In this document: piece after piece, positions 25,938 through 34,880 of the stretch | How positions within the stretch are numbered: the first letter of the stretch is position 1 | How the letters are laid out: every line of letters starts with the position of its first letter | NCBI RefSeq assembly: GCF_041435055.1 | Contig: NZ_CP108002.1 | Span: forward strand, 1,488,001-1,552,000 | Direction of reading: 5' to 3' | DNA length: 64,000 bases | Source of the DNA: Streptomyces sp. NBC_00341 | GTDB taxonomy: Bacteria; Actinomycetota; Actinomycetes; Streptomycetales; Streptomycetaceae | The notes under the pieces: model-generated | Told to the model about the DNA's origin: nothing | Seen by the model: only the letters and a program-made list of their open reading frames with translations | Databases searched by the model: none | Program-made: the position numbers and the translations under genes

Positions 25938-26228
25938 TCAGCTCTGGGTGGTGGGCTTCGCTTCACTCACGGGGCGGGAGCTCGTCACATCGCCGGGGGA
26001 GGCCTGAATGGTGCGCGCGGCGGCGGGCTGCTGGGCCGCCTGGTCCGCGGCGGCCGCGTCCGTCGGGGTCGCCGGCTCGTCGTCCTTCTTCATGGCCTTG
26101 GCCTCGCTCTTGAGGATGCGGGCCGACTTGCCGAGCGAACGGGCCATGTCGGGAAGCTTCTTGGCACCGAACAACAGGAGAACGACAGCAATGATCAGAA
26201 CGATCTCTAGAGGCTTCAGATTGCCCAT
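25938..26228 (-). CDS. tatA: Sec-independent protein translocase TatA
   Basis: The 96-residue protein has a single N-terminal membrane helix ([19 protein letters not shown]), the amphipathic helix [18 protein letters not shown] and a flexible Ala/Pro/Gln-rich tail. It forms the pore element of the Tat system with the TatC encoded next. GAAGGA precedes the ATG at 26228. The 247-base gap upstream (26229-26475) has no gene and probably holds its promoter. Confidence 0.93.
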   Translation of the reverse strand: MGNLKPLEIVLIIAVVLLLFGAKKLPDMARSLGKSARILKSEAKAMKKDDEPATPTDAAAADQAAQQPAAARTIQASPGDVTSSRPVSEAKPTTQS

Positions 26229-26475
26229 GATGTGCTTCCTTCTCGCTGAGACGGCTGGAGGTGGGCTCGCTGCCCTTGGGTCGGACTGCCCTTGGACCGG
26301 ACACTCGTCCGACCTATTCGCTGGGAGCGATCGTAACCCGCAGGAGTAAACGCGAGGCAATGCCCGTGCATACTTTGGATAGCGGCCAGCACCTCCCTGC
26401 CCAGGCCGCCACCAGCAGCGTACCCCCCGCAACTGAGAAACAGGAGGCCGCGCCCGTCCGGATCGAACAGGCCGC

Positions 26476-26673
26476 CTACCTCAGGGTTTCACCCGTGGCC
26501 GCGAGATCGGTGGCCGCGTGCTCCAGATCCTCCGCGGCCCGGTTGATCCGCTCCGTGGTACGCGTCACCTGGTGACCGAGGCGCTGGGCCTCGATGAACA
26601 CCCGGATGGCCAGCACGCCCAGGACGGCGATGCCGAGGAATCCCAGGGCGATGGCGAGCATGGGCCAGAACAT
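26476..26673 (-). CDS. Small membrane protein with coiled-coil tail
   Basis: A 65-residue protein with one N-terminal membrane segment ([22 protein letters not shown]) and a heptad-like helix after it ([26 protein letters not shown]). The ATG at 26673 is chosen because GAGG lies 8 bases upstream; a TTG at 26709 has no ribosome site. It resembles small DUF948-type proteins but I cannot name a family with confidence. Its conserved position between pafC and tatA suggests a membrane-linked role. Confidence 0.65.
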   Translation of the reverse strand: MFWPMLAIALGFLGIAVLGVLAIRVFIEAQRLGHQVTRTTERINRAAEDLEHAATDLAATGETLR

Positions 26674-26755
26674 CCGCAGAGCCTCGATGTTTCTCGTGTC
26701 CGGGTCCAAAGGACCGATGTGATCTGTCTGAGGGGAGCCCGCCGCCGCCCGGCTT

Positions 26756-27034
26756 CTACCGGCCGGTGTGCAGGCGCAGTGTCCGTACGCCGCCGTCGGT
26801 GAGCAGCTCCACTATCCGCTCCCCCGCCGTCCTGCGGACGGCGGAGTCGCACTCGGGGCAGGTGAAGGAGTAGAACGTCGTCCGGCTGGTGGCACCGATC
26901 GCGAGCCGGATGGCGCCCGCCGTCAGCTCGAACCGTGCGCGGCAGTCCGGGCAGGCGGCCCTGAACCGTACGGACTCGGGAACGACGACGGTCGCAACGG
27001 ATGAAACATCCGACACCACGGACAGGTTGCTCAT
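26756..27034 (-). CDS. Small zinc-ribbon protein
   Basis: The 92-residue product has two CxxC pairs (AACPDCRARFEL and FTCPECDSAVRR) about 30 residues apart, which should hold one zinc ion in a ribbon fold. No other domain is visible. GGAGGAG lies just before the ATG at 27034, and the gene starts 18 bases after pafC ends, so it shares the pafBC transcript. Function unknown. Confidence 0.75.
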   Translation of the reverse strand: MSNLSVVSDVSSVATVVVPESVRFRAACPDCRARFELTAGAIRLAIGATSRTTFYSFTCPECDSAVRRTAGERIVELLTDGGVRTLRLHTGR

Positions 27035-27052
27035 ATCTCCTCCGCCGGCCCC

Positions 27053-28009
27053 TCAGGCCGGGCCGTCGTAGGCGGTGAGTGCCGCCCGCGCCGCCCGCCG
27101 CGCGCTCTGCGCCAGCTCCGGCGGTGAGACGATGCGCCCCTCCCGGCCGAGCCGGAGCGCCAGGCGGCGCAGCGAGGCCGGATCAGGCGTCCGCAGGGTG
27201 ATCCGCATGCCGCCGTCGGGCAGCTCGTGGGCGCTGTCGTGCGGGTAGTACTCCGCGACCCAGCGCCCGCCGGGGCCCACCTCCACCACGACCTCCGGAT
27301 CCTCTGCGGCGGGCTGGACCAGCCCCTCCGACAGGTCCCGCAGTTCCAGCTCGGGCGGTGCGGCAGGCTCGTCGAGCAGCCGGATCTCGGCGACCCGGTC
27401 GAGGCGGAAGGTGCGCCGGTCCTCGGAGGAGCGGCACCAGGCCTCCATATAGGTGTGCCCGACGGCGAACAGCCGGATCGGGTCCACCTCGCGCTCGGTG
27501 AGCTCGTCGCGGGCGGGCGAGTAGTAGCGCAGCCAGAGCCGGCGCCGCTCGGAGATCGCCCGGTCCACATCCGCGAAGACGCCACCCTCGGACTCGAAGG
27601 TGACCGAGAGCCGGGAGCTGGCCGCCCCCACCTCACCGGCCGCGGCCTCCAGCTTGGCGGTGGCGCGCAGCAGCGCCTGCCGGTCGCTCTCCCGCAGTCC
27701 GGGCAGCGTCGCGACGGCGCGGGCGGCGACCAGCAGGGCCGTCGCCTCGTCGGCGGCGAGCCGCAGCGGCTCCGCGACGTCGTCCGGGTTGTGCCACCAG
27801 ATCCGGTCGCCGTCGGTGTCGATGTCCAGCAGATCGCCGCCGCGGAAGCTCGTCCCGCACATGGGCAGGACGTCGAGGTCCGAGATGAGCTCGTCCTCGG
27901 TGATCCCGAAGGCCCGTGCGACGTCCTGGACGTGGGCGCCGGGGCGCTCCCGCAGATACGTCACCAGCGAGAGCATCCGGCGGGTCTGGTCGATGGCGTT
28001 CGTGGCCAT
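27053..28009 (-). CDS. pafC: WYL-domain regulator PafC
   Basis: The 318-residue protein has an N-terminal winged-helix (RRMLSLVTYLRERPGAHVQDVARAFGITEDEL), a WYL domain (around RRRLWLRYYSPARDELTEREVDPIRLFAVGH) and a C-terminal WCX region. In mycobacteria PafB and PafC act as a heterodimer that switches on DNA-damage genes independently of LexA. It lies 15 bases after pafB on the same strand, as in other actinobacteria. Confidence 0.9.
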   Translation of the reverse strand: MATNAIDQTRRMLSLVTYLRERPGAHVQDVARAFGITEDELISDLDVLPMCGTSFRGGDLLDIDTDGDRIWWHNPDDVAEPLRLAADEATALLVAARAVATLPGLRESDRQALLRATAKLEAAAGEVGAASSRLSVTFESEGGVFADVDRAISERRRLWLRYYSPARDELTEREVDPIRLFAVGHTYMEAWCRSSEDRRTFRLDRVAEIRLLDEPAAPPELELRDLSEGLVQPAAEDPEVVVEVGPGGRWVAEYYPHDSAHELPDGGMRITLRTPDPASLRRLALRLGREGRIVSPPELAQSARRAARAALTAYDGPA

Positions 28010-28024
28010 GAGTACGGGTCCCCC

Positions 28025-28978
28025 TCAGTCCTTGGCCACGGCGCGCAGCCGGTCCACCACATCGGCCCGCAGATCCGCGGGTTGCCGCACGACCACGTCC
28101 GGACCGAACTCGACGAGCCAGGCGTCCAGACCGTGTCCGTACGGGATCTCCAACTCCTCCCACCCGTCTCCGAGTTCCCGGACCGATATGGCCCGTGCCC
28201 GAAGCGGGTAGCCGGAGCCGGTCCGCAGCCTGATCAGCGCGGTACGGGTCGCCGTCTCCCCCGCCCAGCTCTCGACGGTCTCGCGGACGGTGACGACGTC
28301 GGGCACCTCGGCGGTGAACGCGCCGGCCCGGGAGCGCACCTTGCCGGCGATCCGGGAGAGCCGGAACACCCGCTCGGCGCCCCTGCCGCGGTCCCAGCCG
28401 GCCAGATACCAGTGCCCGCGCCAGCACTCCAGCGTCCAGGGCTCGACCTGGCGCTGCTCGGGGCGGGCGGCGTTGGCCTTGCGGTAGTCGAAGGTCACGG
28501 GGCGGCGGTCCCGGCAGGCCAGCATCAGGGGTTCGAACGCGGCCTCGTGCACCGGGATACGGGGTTCGAGGGCGCTGTGCACCTCGTACGCGTCCTCGGC
28601 CTCCGGCATGCCCGCGGCGCGCAGCTTCTGCAGGGCGCCGCTGGCCGCACCGGCCAGCCGGGCCTGCTGCCAGACCTTGGCGGCCAGCCCCAGTGCGGCG
28701 GCCTCCTCGGCGTCCAGCGTGATCGGGGGCAGCCGGTTGCTGTCGCGACGGGCGAGGTAGCCGGTGTCGCCGTCCAGGTTCTCCACGGTCTCGATGACCA
28801 GACCGAGCTCGCGCAGATCGTCCTTGTCGCGCTCGAACATCCGGTTGAAGGCGTCGTCGGAGCCCGCTTCCAGGTAGGCCTCGATGGAACCGCGCAGTTC
28901 GCGCTTGCTGAGCGGGCGCCGGGTCCCCAGCAGACACAGTGCCAGGTTCATCAGCCGCTCGGCCTTGGCAATCGCCAT
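28025..28978 (-). CDS. pafB: WYL-domain regulator PafB
   Basis: The 317-residue partner of PafC: the N-terminal MAIAKAERLMNLALCLLGTRRPLSK and the segment MFERDKDDLRELG are diagnostic of PafB. A WYL-type core (TFDYRKANAARPEQRQVEPWTLE) and C-terminal WCX domain follow. It is the first gene of the pafBC block; it is separated here from pafA by two FKBP genes and a 5.7-kb island, whereas in mycobacteria it follows pafA directly. Confidence 0.9.
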   Translation of the reverse strand: MAIAKAERLMNLALCLLGTRRPLSKRELRGSIEAYLEAGSDDAFNRMFERDKDDLRELGLVIETVENLDGDTGYLARRDSNRLPPITLDAEEAAALGLAAKVWQQARLAGAASGALQKLRAAGMPEAEDAYEVHSALEPRIPVHEAAFEPLMLACRDRRPVTFDYRKANAARPEQRQVEPWTLECWRGHWYLAGWDRGRGAERVFRLSRIAGKVRSRAGAFTAEVPDVVTVRETVESWAGETATRTALIRLRTGSGYPLRARAISVRELGDGWEELEIPYGHGLDAWLVEFGPDVVVRQPADLRADVVDRLRAVAKD

Positions 28979-29091
28979 CGACGCCCTTTCTGTTTTGCTC
29001 TACGACCCTCGACCGTACCGCTCCGGGGGCTCCGGAAGAAAGCGAGGGCCCGCGCCTTGCGGCACGGGCCCTCGCGACACACGGGTGCGGA

Positions 29092-29463
29092 TCAGACGGC
29101 GACCAGGTCGCAGACGAAGATCAGCGTCTCGCCCGGGGCGATCTTGCCGCCGGCGCCGCGGTCACCGTACGCGAGGTGCGCGGGGATGGTCAGCTGGCGA
29201 CGGCCGCCGACCTTCATGCCCTGCACGCCCTGGTCCCAGCCCTTGATGACCTGACCGCCGCCGAGCCGGAACTGGAGCGGAGAGCCGTGGTTCCAGGAGG
29301 CGTCGAACTCCTCACCGGTGGAGAAGGACACGCCCACGTAGTGGACGGAGACGGTCTGGCCGGCCTCGGCCACCGGGCCGTCGCCTTCCCAGATGTCCTT
29401 GATCTCCAGGTCGGCCGGCGGCTCGCCACCCGGGAAGTCGACCTCGGGCTTCTCGATGCTCAC
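29092..29463 (-). CDS. FKBP-type peptidyl-prolyl isomerase
   Basis: The 123-residue protein is one complete FKBP domain with the active-site residues in VSVHYVGVSFSTGEEFDASW, GGGQVIKGWDQGVQGMKVGGRRQLTIPAHLAYGDRG and LIFVCDLV. No signal peptide is present, so it acts in the cytosol to speed proline isomerisation during folding. The GTG start at 29463 has GAGGAG 8 bases upstream. It follows the secreted FKBP gene by 44 bases. Confidence 0.92.
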   Translation of the reverse strand: MSIEKPEVDFPGGEPPADLEIKDIWEGDGPVAEAGQTVSVHYVGVSFSTGEEFDASWNHGSPLQFRLGGGQVIKGWDQGVQGMKVGGRRQLTIPAHLAYGDRGAGGKIAPGETLIFVCDLVAV

Positions 29464-29507
29464 TGACTTTGCTCCTCTAAATGATGAACTGGGCAACCGG
29501 GACAGTC

Positions 29508-30467
29508 TTACATCTTCGCCAGGATGTCCACGGCGAAGACCAGCGTCGAGTTCGCCGGGATGGACTGCTGCGCCTTGCTGCCGAAGGCCTGGTCCGGCGG
29601 GACGACGAGCAGCACGCGGCTGCCGATCTTCTTCCCGATCAGGCCGTTCTTGAGCCCCTTGAGGGTCACCTGGGCCAGCGGGAAGGTCTGCGTCTTGCCC
29701 GTCGCGTAGGTGCTGTCGAACGTCTTTCCGTCCTTCCACAGCAGCCCCACGTAGTTCACGACGACGCTGTCGGTCCCCTTGACGACCTCGCCCTTGGACT
29801 CCAGGACGTAGTTGGAGACCAGCTTCTTGGGCGGGGTGGACTTGCTGGGGATCTTGACGCTCGGCGCCTTGCCGTCCGTGTCGGTGCCCACCTTCGGCAG
29901 GTCGACGTTGTCCTGGGCGACCTCGCTGCCCTTCGGGGACTTCGGTACCGGCTTTCCACTCACCACGTCGACGACGAAGACGAGTGTGGCGTTGGGCTTG
30001 ATGTCCTGGCCCTGGCCGTTCGCGCCGTAACCGAGATCCGGCGGGATGACCAACTCGACCCTGCTGCCGACCTTCTGGCCGACGAGGCCCTTGTCCCAGC
30101 CCTGGATGACCATGCCGGCGCCGAGCGTCAGGTCGAACGGCTGCTTGCGGTCGTAACTGTTGTCGAACGGCTTGGTGGAGTCCCAGGCCTGCCCGAGGTA
30201 GTTGACCTGGATCGCGTCACCGTTCTTGAGCTTCGCGCCGTCGCCCTCACTGACAACGTTGGTCTTGAGCTCCTTGGGCGGTGTTCCCGAGCCCTTGGCC
30301 AGGGTGGGCTTCTCGCCGAACTTCGCGCCCGCGGTGATGGCGGGGAATCCGCTCTTGGAGGGGGCGGACGCGGAGGCGGAAGCGGAGTCGGAGCCCTTGT
30401 CGTCGCTACCGCAGGCGGCTGACAGCAGCAGCAGGGGGACGACTAGAAGGCCGGCAAGTCGGCGCAC
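29508..30467 (-). CDS. Lipoprotein with two FKBP domains
   Basis: A 319-residue exported isomerase: signal peptide with lipobox LSAAC (Cys near residue 18), a Ser/Ala linker, then two FKBP domains at about 60-165 and 205-319. The first keeps the motif set (VIQGWDKGLVGQKVGSRVELVIPPDLGYG); the second is more divergent (LKGLKNGLIGKKIGSRVLLVVPPDQAFG). It should help fold exported proteins at the membrane. GTG 30467 is chosen because TGAGG lies 6 bases before it; an ATG at 30494 has no ribosome site. In related genomes this gene follows pafA directly. Confidence 0.9.
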   Translation of the reverse strand: MRRLAGLLVVPLLLLSAACGSDDKGSDSASASASAPSKSGFPAITAGAKFGEKPTLAKGSGTPPKELKTNVVSEGDGAKLKNGDAIQVNYLGQAWDSTKPFDNSYDRKQPFDLTLGAGMVIQGWDKGLVGQKVGSRVELVIPPDLGYGANGQGQDIKPNATLVFVVDVVSGKPVPKSPKGSEVAQDNVDLPKVGTDTDGKAPSVKIPSKSTPPKKLVSNYVLESKGEVVKGTDSVVVNYVGLLWKDGKTFDSTYATGKTQTFPLAQVTLKGLKNGLIGKKIGSRVLLVVPPDQAFGSKAQQSIPANSTLVFAVDILAKM

Positions 30468-30530
30468 TGGTTCCTCAGATCTCAGACGACACATGTGTAG
30501 GGGGGTCCCGGACACTCTAGGGCGTGCGCA

Positions 30531-30559
30531 GGGCACCGTACGAGGAACGTACGGTGCCC
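30531..30559. terminator. Hairpin between the pafA fragment and the FKBP genes
   Basis: Perfect 12-bp arms (GGGCACCGTACG at 30531-30542 and its complement at 30548-30559) lie 37 bases beyond the stop of the truncated pafA copy. This is probably the original pafA terminator of this chromosome; the intact pafA now has a different hairpin. Confidence 0.75.
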
Positions 30560-30591
30560 GAGTCGCACGAGGGCCGAGGCGCGTCCTGCGT

Positions 30592-30608
30592 CGGCTCACA
30601 TACCCGCG
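30592..30608. repeat. Left copy of a 17-bp direct repeat at the pafA 3' end
   Basis: CGGCTCACATACCCGCG, which covers the pafA stop codon, is identical here and at 36274-36290. Downstream of the stop the flanking sequences differ completely, so this marks the exact outer edge of the duplicated pafA segment. Confidence 0.85.
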
Positions 30609-30985
30609 GTCAGCTTCTCCTCTCGGTCGTCCACGGAATGGAACGGGTCCTTGCACAGGACCGTGCGCTGCGCCTGGTCGCTGAGCTTGAGCCGGACCCA
30701 GTCGACAGTGAAGTCCCATCGCTGCCCTTGGGCGCGGTGGATGAGATGGCCACGCAGCCGCGCCCTGGTCGTCCTCGGGGGCACCGACTTGCCCTCGAAG
30801 ATCTTCAGGTCGTGGCAGATGCGGGCGATCTGTCCCTTAGGCTCCAGGAGGTAGTGGAGCCCGCGCCGCCGGTGGATGTCGCGGTAGGGGAGGTCTATCT
30901 GAGCGCCCCTCGGATTCGACATGGTCATGTTTCGCTTCGCCCGGTACCGCTCGATGAGCTGGTACTTCATGCCCCAGTCGATCTC
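30596..30985 (-). pseudogene. Truncated, diverged second copy of the pafA 3' end
   Basis: The frame encodes about 129 residues that align without gaps to the last 129 residues of the intact PafA at 36278-37639 (for example [36 protein letters not shown]). I count about 22 differences, several at positions that are invariant in other PafA proteins, while the intact copy keeps the usual residues. Homology ends abruptly at about 30985 in the coding direction and no start codon with a ribosome site is present. It is therefore a dead fragment, left either by displacement of the original 3' end or by partial duplication. Confidence 0.88.
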
Positions 30986-31213
30986 GATGGAGACCGGCCC
31001 GTCGAGCGCCCGCGAACCCGCATCGCCAGCGCGCAGAGCCCCTAACCAGCATCTTCGCACCCTGCGGCTGACCCTACCGCTCGTGAAATCGTTAGCCTCG
31101 CGCTTTCACGAGGGCTGTCCAAGAGTTCATCAGGAACTCGAAAAGTTCCCTTGACCTGCAACGATAGGACTTGCTGAGGGTTCTGGTGGCTGGAAGAAAA
31201 GAGCACTTTCCAG

Positions 31214-31665
31214 GTGAGAGAGCCTCTCTCGTCGTACCCGCGTGTCCGTGTCCAGGGAGACGGTCGGCAGGTGGTCTCGCAGGCCGGTGCGGTCCTGCTA
31301 CTACAGACAGTCCGCAAGACGGGCTTGACCAGGCGGTATCCGCAGCCCTGGCGCCTTGGCGGAAGCCGCAGGCCGTCTCCGACTCCGGGAAGATCCTGCT
31401 GGACGTGGCGCTGGCGGTCGCGGTGGCTGCCTGGCCGATGTCGGGACGCTGCGGGCCCCGTCGGCCATCGTCACTTCGGCGTCACACCGTCTGGCTCGCA
31501 GCCTCACGACGATCGACCTGCTGGCCTGGGCCCGCGTCCTGCTGCTGGACGGCGAACTGGCCGCCGCCTGGGCTTACGAATATCGGCGACCTGGCCCTGG
31601 AGACCCGAACCGACCAGCACCTTCCTTCGCCTCGCCGCGTTACCCCGTCCCGCCAGCTGACCGGC
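31214..31665 (+). pseudogene. Degenerate IS1380-family transposase
   Basis: Fragments of an IS1380-type transposase occur in order but in changing frames: YPRVRVQGDGRQVVSQAGAV then LLLQTVRKTGL, next DQAVSAALAPWRKPQAVS and GKILLDVALAVAVA, next CLADVGTLRAP, then a large gap to LTTIDLLAWARVLLLDGELA, and finally ISATWPWRP and FLRLAALPRPA from the C-terminus. The catalytic middle is missing. A possible left terminus (CCTGCAACGATAGGACTTGC, 31156-31175) lies just upstream; no matching right end was found. The element is certainly inactive. Family naming is by remembered motif and not searched. Confidence 0.65.
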
Positions 31666-32082
31666 GAACCCCGGCCCGCCACGACCCGAAGGACCTTGGA
31701 GAACCCGACCCCTGCGCCGGGACTCCGCCATGACCGAGCACCGAGATCCCGTCGACCACCCGCAATGGCCCCTCAGCGACGCCTCATCACCTCAACCGAA
31801 ACGGCGAGGTAGGGCCCCGAATTAGATCGGGTGGCCAGTCATCCATGCAGATAAACCAACCCAGACACCCCTGAACCTCCCATTCCAAACAGTTCCGCTG
31901 TCGAGGGATCCAGATGGGGGGAGACACACCGGTCACTCACCAGACAACGCCAGACTGCAGAACCCAACCGGATTAAACGAACCTGCCTCATGAGATAGTT
32001 GCGTATCCTCCTTATACTCTGATTGGATAACTGTCGCGAGCCACGACCCCCGAGACCACAAACACTCCTAGGAGGAGTAGAT
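31666..32082. other. Intergenic stretch without a supported gene
   Basis: Between the IS1380 relic and the secreted protein gene I see no credible coding frame. GC content falls noticeably from about 31810 on. An A/T-rich patch (CTCCTTATACTCTGATTGG at 32009-32027) probably holds the promoter of the downstream gene. Confidence 0.5.
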
Positions 32083-32544
32083 ATGTCCAGATCTACAATC
32101 GCACGAAACATTGCCAGAGCAGCCGTGACGACAACTGCCGCCATCGGCGTCACCCTCGCGACTGTCAGCATCGCATCGGCGGCGGACAAGGACGGCACCC
32201 TCAACGACGGGGAGTTCGGCCTCTACTACAACTCCAACCAAAAGGGGTGCGTATTTGACCACAACCAGCCCGGCGTCGCGATCGCCGATGGAGACTTGAG
32301 CCAGGACTATTATAAATCGTCCAGCATCTACGTCAGCTGCGCAGGCCAGGGGCAGAGCGTCAACAATAACGCCGCCGCGTACTGGAATCGCACTCACGGG
32401 ACTATTTGGGTCTATACCGGAGTGAGGGGTGGCGGCCTCGAAGGATCACTTCCCGCAGGATACGCAGGAAACGCCTCTCTAAATTACAAGAATGCCATTA
32501 CTTCGTTCGCAGATTCTACATACCGGGCCATCTGGAAGGGTTAA
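32083..32544 (+). CDS. Small secreted protein, I36-type protease-inhibitor-like
   Basis: The 153-residue product has a clear signal peptide (VTTTAAIGVTLATVSIASAA, cut near residue 34). The mature part starts DGTLNDGEFGLYYNSNQKG and contains NNAAAYWNRTHGTIWVY and GNASLNYKNAITSF, which resemble the crystallin-like fold of Streptomyces metalloproteinase inhibitors (peptidase inhibitor family I36), although the usual Cys of GEFCLYYN is Gly here. GGAGGAG precedes the ATG at 32083. Codons are much less GC-biased than in the core genes, indicating acquisition by transfer. The inhibitor role is a guess. Confidence 0.65.
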   Translation: MSRSTIARNIARAAVTTTAAIGVTLATVSIASAADKDGTLNDGEFGLYYNSNQKGCVFDHNQPGVAIADGDLSQDYYKSSSIYVSCAGQGQSVNNNAAAYWNRTHGTIWVYTGVRGGGLEGSLPAGYAGNASLNYKNAITSFADSTYRAIWKG

Positions 32545-32632
32545 TCTCCCCCGTGTACTCAGGGCCGCCATTCTGTCCGAGTTTTCGGATCAGAATGGCG
32601 GTTCCGCTTTCTGCTCTATTACAGGAATCCGC

Positions 32633-33577
32633 ATGCGCTCTTATTGGTATTATTTTACGCGGTCAACTTCTGTCGCGTGTATGTCTGCCCTCCTCATGAG
32701 TTGTTCGACCCACGGCCCGGTGAATGACGAAACGGATCATCACCCAGTGACGGCCCCTAAGATTACAACAACAGAGGGTTTGGAGTTCCCCCTTGACGAA
32801 TACCAAGCGTCAGAACAGGAGCAAGAGAAATTTGACAGGGCCCAGGCGATTCTGACGGATCAATGCATGGAGCGATTTGGATTCGAGTATGCTCCCCCCG
32901 AAAAAACTTCCACCTCCACGGATCACGGGCATGCGGGGGTTTTTGGAATTCTCGACATGGAGATCGCCGCTCGACACGGATATGGACGCAAGGTCGAGAC
33001 GGACCCTCAAGCCGAGGGCGCGTCACCGCGTAGTGAAACTGAGCGTGTCGCCCTGACCGGAGCGAACGATTTGACTCTCGAAGATCTGCCGATGAGCCAA
33101 GAGGAAGCCGAAAAGCAAGGTGGCAGCGAGCAAAAAATCAACGGTCGGCGGGTACCTGTCGGGGGCTGCACCAGAGAATCGTTTCTAAAGCTCTACGCTC
33201 GCACACCAGACAGTGTTGATCTCCTGTACGTCTTCAGCCTCCAGAGAGATGCCGAGTCTGCAGCCCTGAATGACTCCCGGATCAAGAATGTCAACAAGCT
33301 TTGGTCTGCATGCATGAAGAAGCAAGGATTCACCGCAAGTGATCCGATGAAGGCGGCCACGCAACTGGGATTCGATAAGGATCCATCCTCCCCTCGCGCC
33401 ATAAACGCCGCAAAGAAAGACGTCAAGTGTAAGCAAAAGGTAAATTTGGCGGGTGTCTATTTTGATGTTCAATCCATCTATCAGAATAGAACAATTCACA
33501 CCAATATCAAGACACTCGATCTCGCTAAACGTCAGCTTAAAGAGAGGATCAAGCTCGCCGAATCGCTCACCCGTTAA
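32633..33577 (+). CDS. Putative lipoprotein of unknown function
   Basis: A 314-residue protein with a short hydrophobic lead and lipobox LLMSC (Cys near residue 24). The mature part has a conserved-looking CMERFGFEY motif, a second Cys in GGCTRESF and a third in LWSACMKKQGF, and is rich in charged residues. It follows the small secreted protein by 88 bases on the same strand, and both share low GC, so they look like one imported module. I recognise no enzymatic motif. The ATG at 32633 has only a weak ribosome site (AGGA). Confidence 0.6.
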   Translation: MRSYWYYFTRSTSVACMSALLMSCSTHGPVNDETDHHPVTAPKITTTEGLEFPLDEYQASEQEQEKFDRAQAILTDQCMERFGFEYAPPEKTSTSTDHGHAGVFGILDMEIAARHGYGRKVETDPQAEGASPRSETERVALTGANDLTLEDLPMSQEEAEKQGGSEQKINGRRVPVGGCTRESFLKLYARTPDSVDLLYVFSLQRDAESAALNDSRIKNVNKLWSACMKKQGFTASDPMKAATQLGFDKDPSSPRAINAAKKDVKCKQKVNLAGVYFDVQSIYQNRTIHTNIKTLDLAKRQLKERIKLAESLTR

Positions 33578-33733
33578 CGGTTCACGGAAGCTCGACCAAG
33601 TCGAGATCGCCACAGAAATTCTCAAGCGGATCGAATCTTGAATCAATTTCTGTCAAACCTGCCGTCAAGCCGCCCCCACACTTCCGCCTCCCCTTACCGG
33701 AGCACTTGATCGCATCCTATCCCTCTACACAGC

Positions 33734-33925
33734 TTGACCACCCGCGAGAAGGAGGCCTTTTCACTCCTATCCAATGCACCCATCTTTGATGATCTCACCG
33801 AATCCCTCAACGTCACCAAACGGACAGTAAAATTCCATGTTTACGGCATGCGTGAACGACTCGGAGGGATCGCTTATACGCAACTCTGCATTGTTTCGTA
33901 CTTGCACGCCACTAACAACGGCTAA
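33734..33925 (+). pseudogene. Remnant LuxR-type helix-turn-helix
   Basis: The 63-codon frame LTTREKEAFSLLSNAPIFDD, then LTESLNVTKRTVKFHVYGMRERLG, reproduces a LuxR/NarL DNA-binding domain and nothing else. An in-frame stop lies about 12 codons upstream, so no receiver or sensor part remains. Its stop codon lies inside the left terminal repeat of the adjacent IS5-type element, suggesting that the insertion cut the gene. Probably a relic, though a tiny HTH-only protein from a TTG start cannot be excluded. Confidence 0.6.
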
Positions 33926-34801
33926 CACAATGAGTTGATCTGTCGGCGGGTGATCAGGCAGCAGGCGAGCTTGAGGAAGGCTTCGTGGATGTCGGCTCGG
34001 CGTTCCCAGCGGATGCGGAGGCGTTTGAAGCCATGGAGCCAGGCGAAGGTGCGTTCCACGACCCAGCGGTAGGTGCCCAGTCCAGTGCCGTGGAGGGTGC
34101 CGCGGCGGGCGATGGCCGGCACGATCCGGTGTTGGCGGACCTCGTCGCGGTAGATTTCGTGGTCGTATCCGCGGTCGGCGAAGAGGGAGTCGGGCTTGCG
34201 TCGTGGGTGACCGACCCCGCCTCTGACCGGCGGGATGGCGTCGATTAGAGGCAGTAACTGGGTGACGTCGTTGCGGTTGCCGCCGGTGAGGATCACGGCG
34301 AGCGGAGTGCCATGGCCGTCCGGATCAGGTGGTGTTTCGATCCGGATCGGGCACAATCGACCGGTCTCGGTCCCGTATGGCCCCCCTTTTACGGCTCGCA
34401 CGTGGCTGGAATCGACGACGGCCCGCGACCAGTCGAGGCGGGCAGCCGCGTTCAGCTCGGCCAGAGCACTTCGTGCAAGCGCTGCCAGACGCCGGCCTCG
34501 TTCCAGTCCCGCAGCCGTCGCCAGCACGTCATGCCCGACCCGAATCCCAACTCCTTCGGCAGGAACTCCCATTGAATGTCCGTGTGGAGCACGAAGAGGT
34601 TGCCGCACAGCACCCCTCCCGGTCGGGCAGTAGCTTCCGGCCCGGGTGCCGGAACCGACGCTCCTTGCGCGGCAGGAGCGGCTCGATCCGCTCCCACAAG
34701 TCATCCGACACGATCCACGGCGAAGTCCCCCATGCACCGCCAACGCCCAAATCATGATGCGGACACGGCCACCAAGGCCCAGCCACCTCATTGTGTTAGC
34801 C
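33920..34801 (-). mobile_element. IS5-family insertion sequence (IS427-type), inactive
   Basis: The element is bounded by perfect 15-bp inverted repeats, GGCTAACACAATGAG at 33920-33934 and its complement at 34787-34801 (16 bp if one more base on each side is counted). It is about 880 bp long and filled by a leftward DDE transposase in three frames. No clear target duplication is visible. A second, imperfect terminus-like sequence (AATAACACAATGACG, about 34815-34829) lies just outside the right end. Confidence 0.85.
33922..34786 (-). pseudogene. IS5-type transposase with frameshifts
   Basis: Reading leftwards, WIVSDDLWERIEPLLPRKER stands in one frame, GVLCGNLFVLHTDIQWEFLP and GMTCWRRLRDWNEAGVWQRL in a second, and the catalytic part (WSRAVVDSSHVRAVKGG, VILTGGNRNDVTQLLPL, LFADRGYDHEIYRDEV, YRWVVERTFAWLHGFKRLRIRW) in a third. 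Elements of this group normally use one programmed frameshift between the N- and C-terminal halves; the additional shift near RKLLPDRE should inactivate it. The C-terminal DDE motifs are intact. Confidence 0.8.
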
Positions 34802-34880
34802 GCTGTAACAACGAATAACACAATGACGCGCAGAGGTCCGTCCCTAGAGGTATCCCGGCCCACCGCTGTTGACGAACCGG

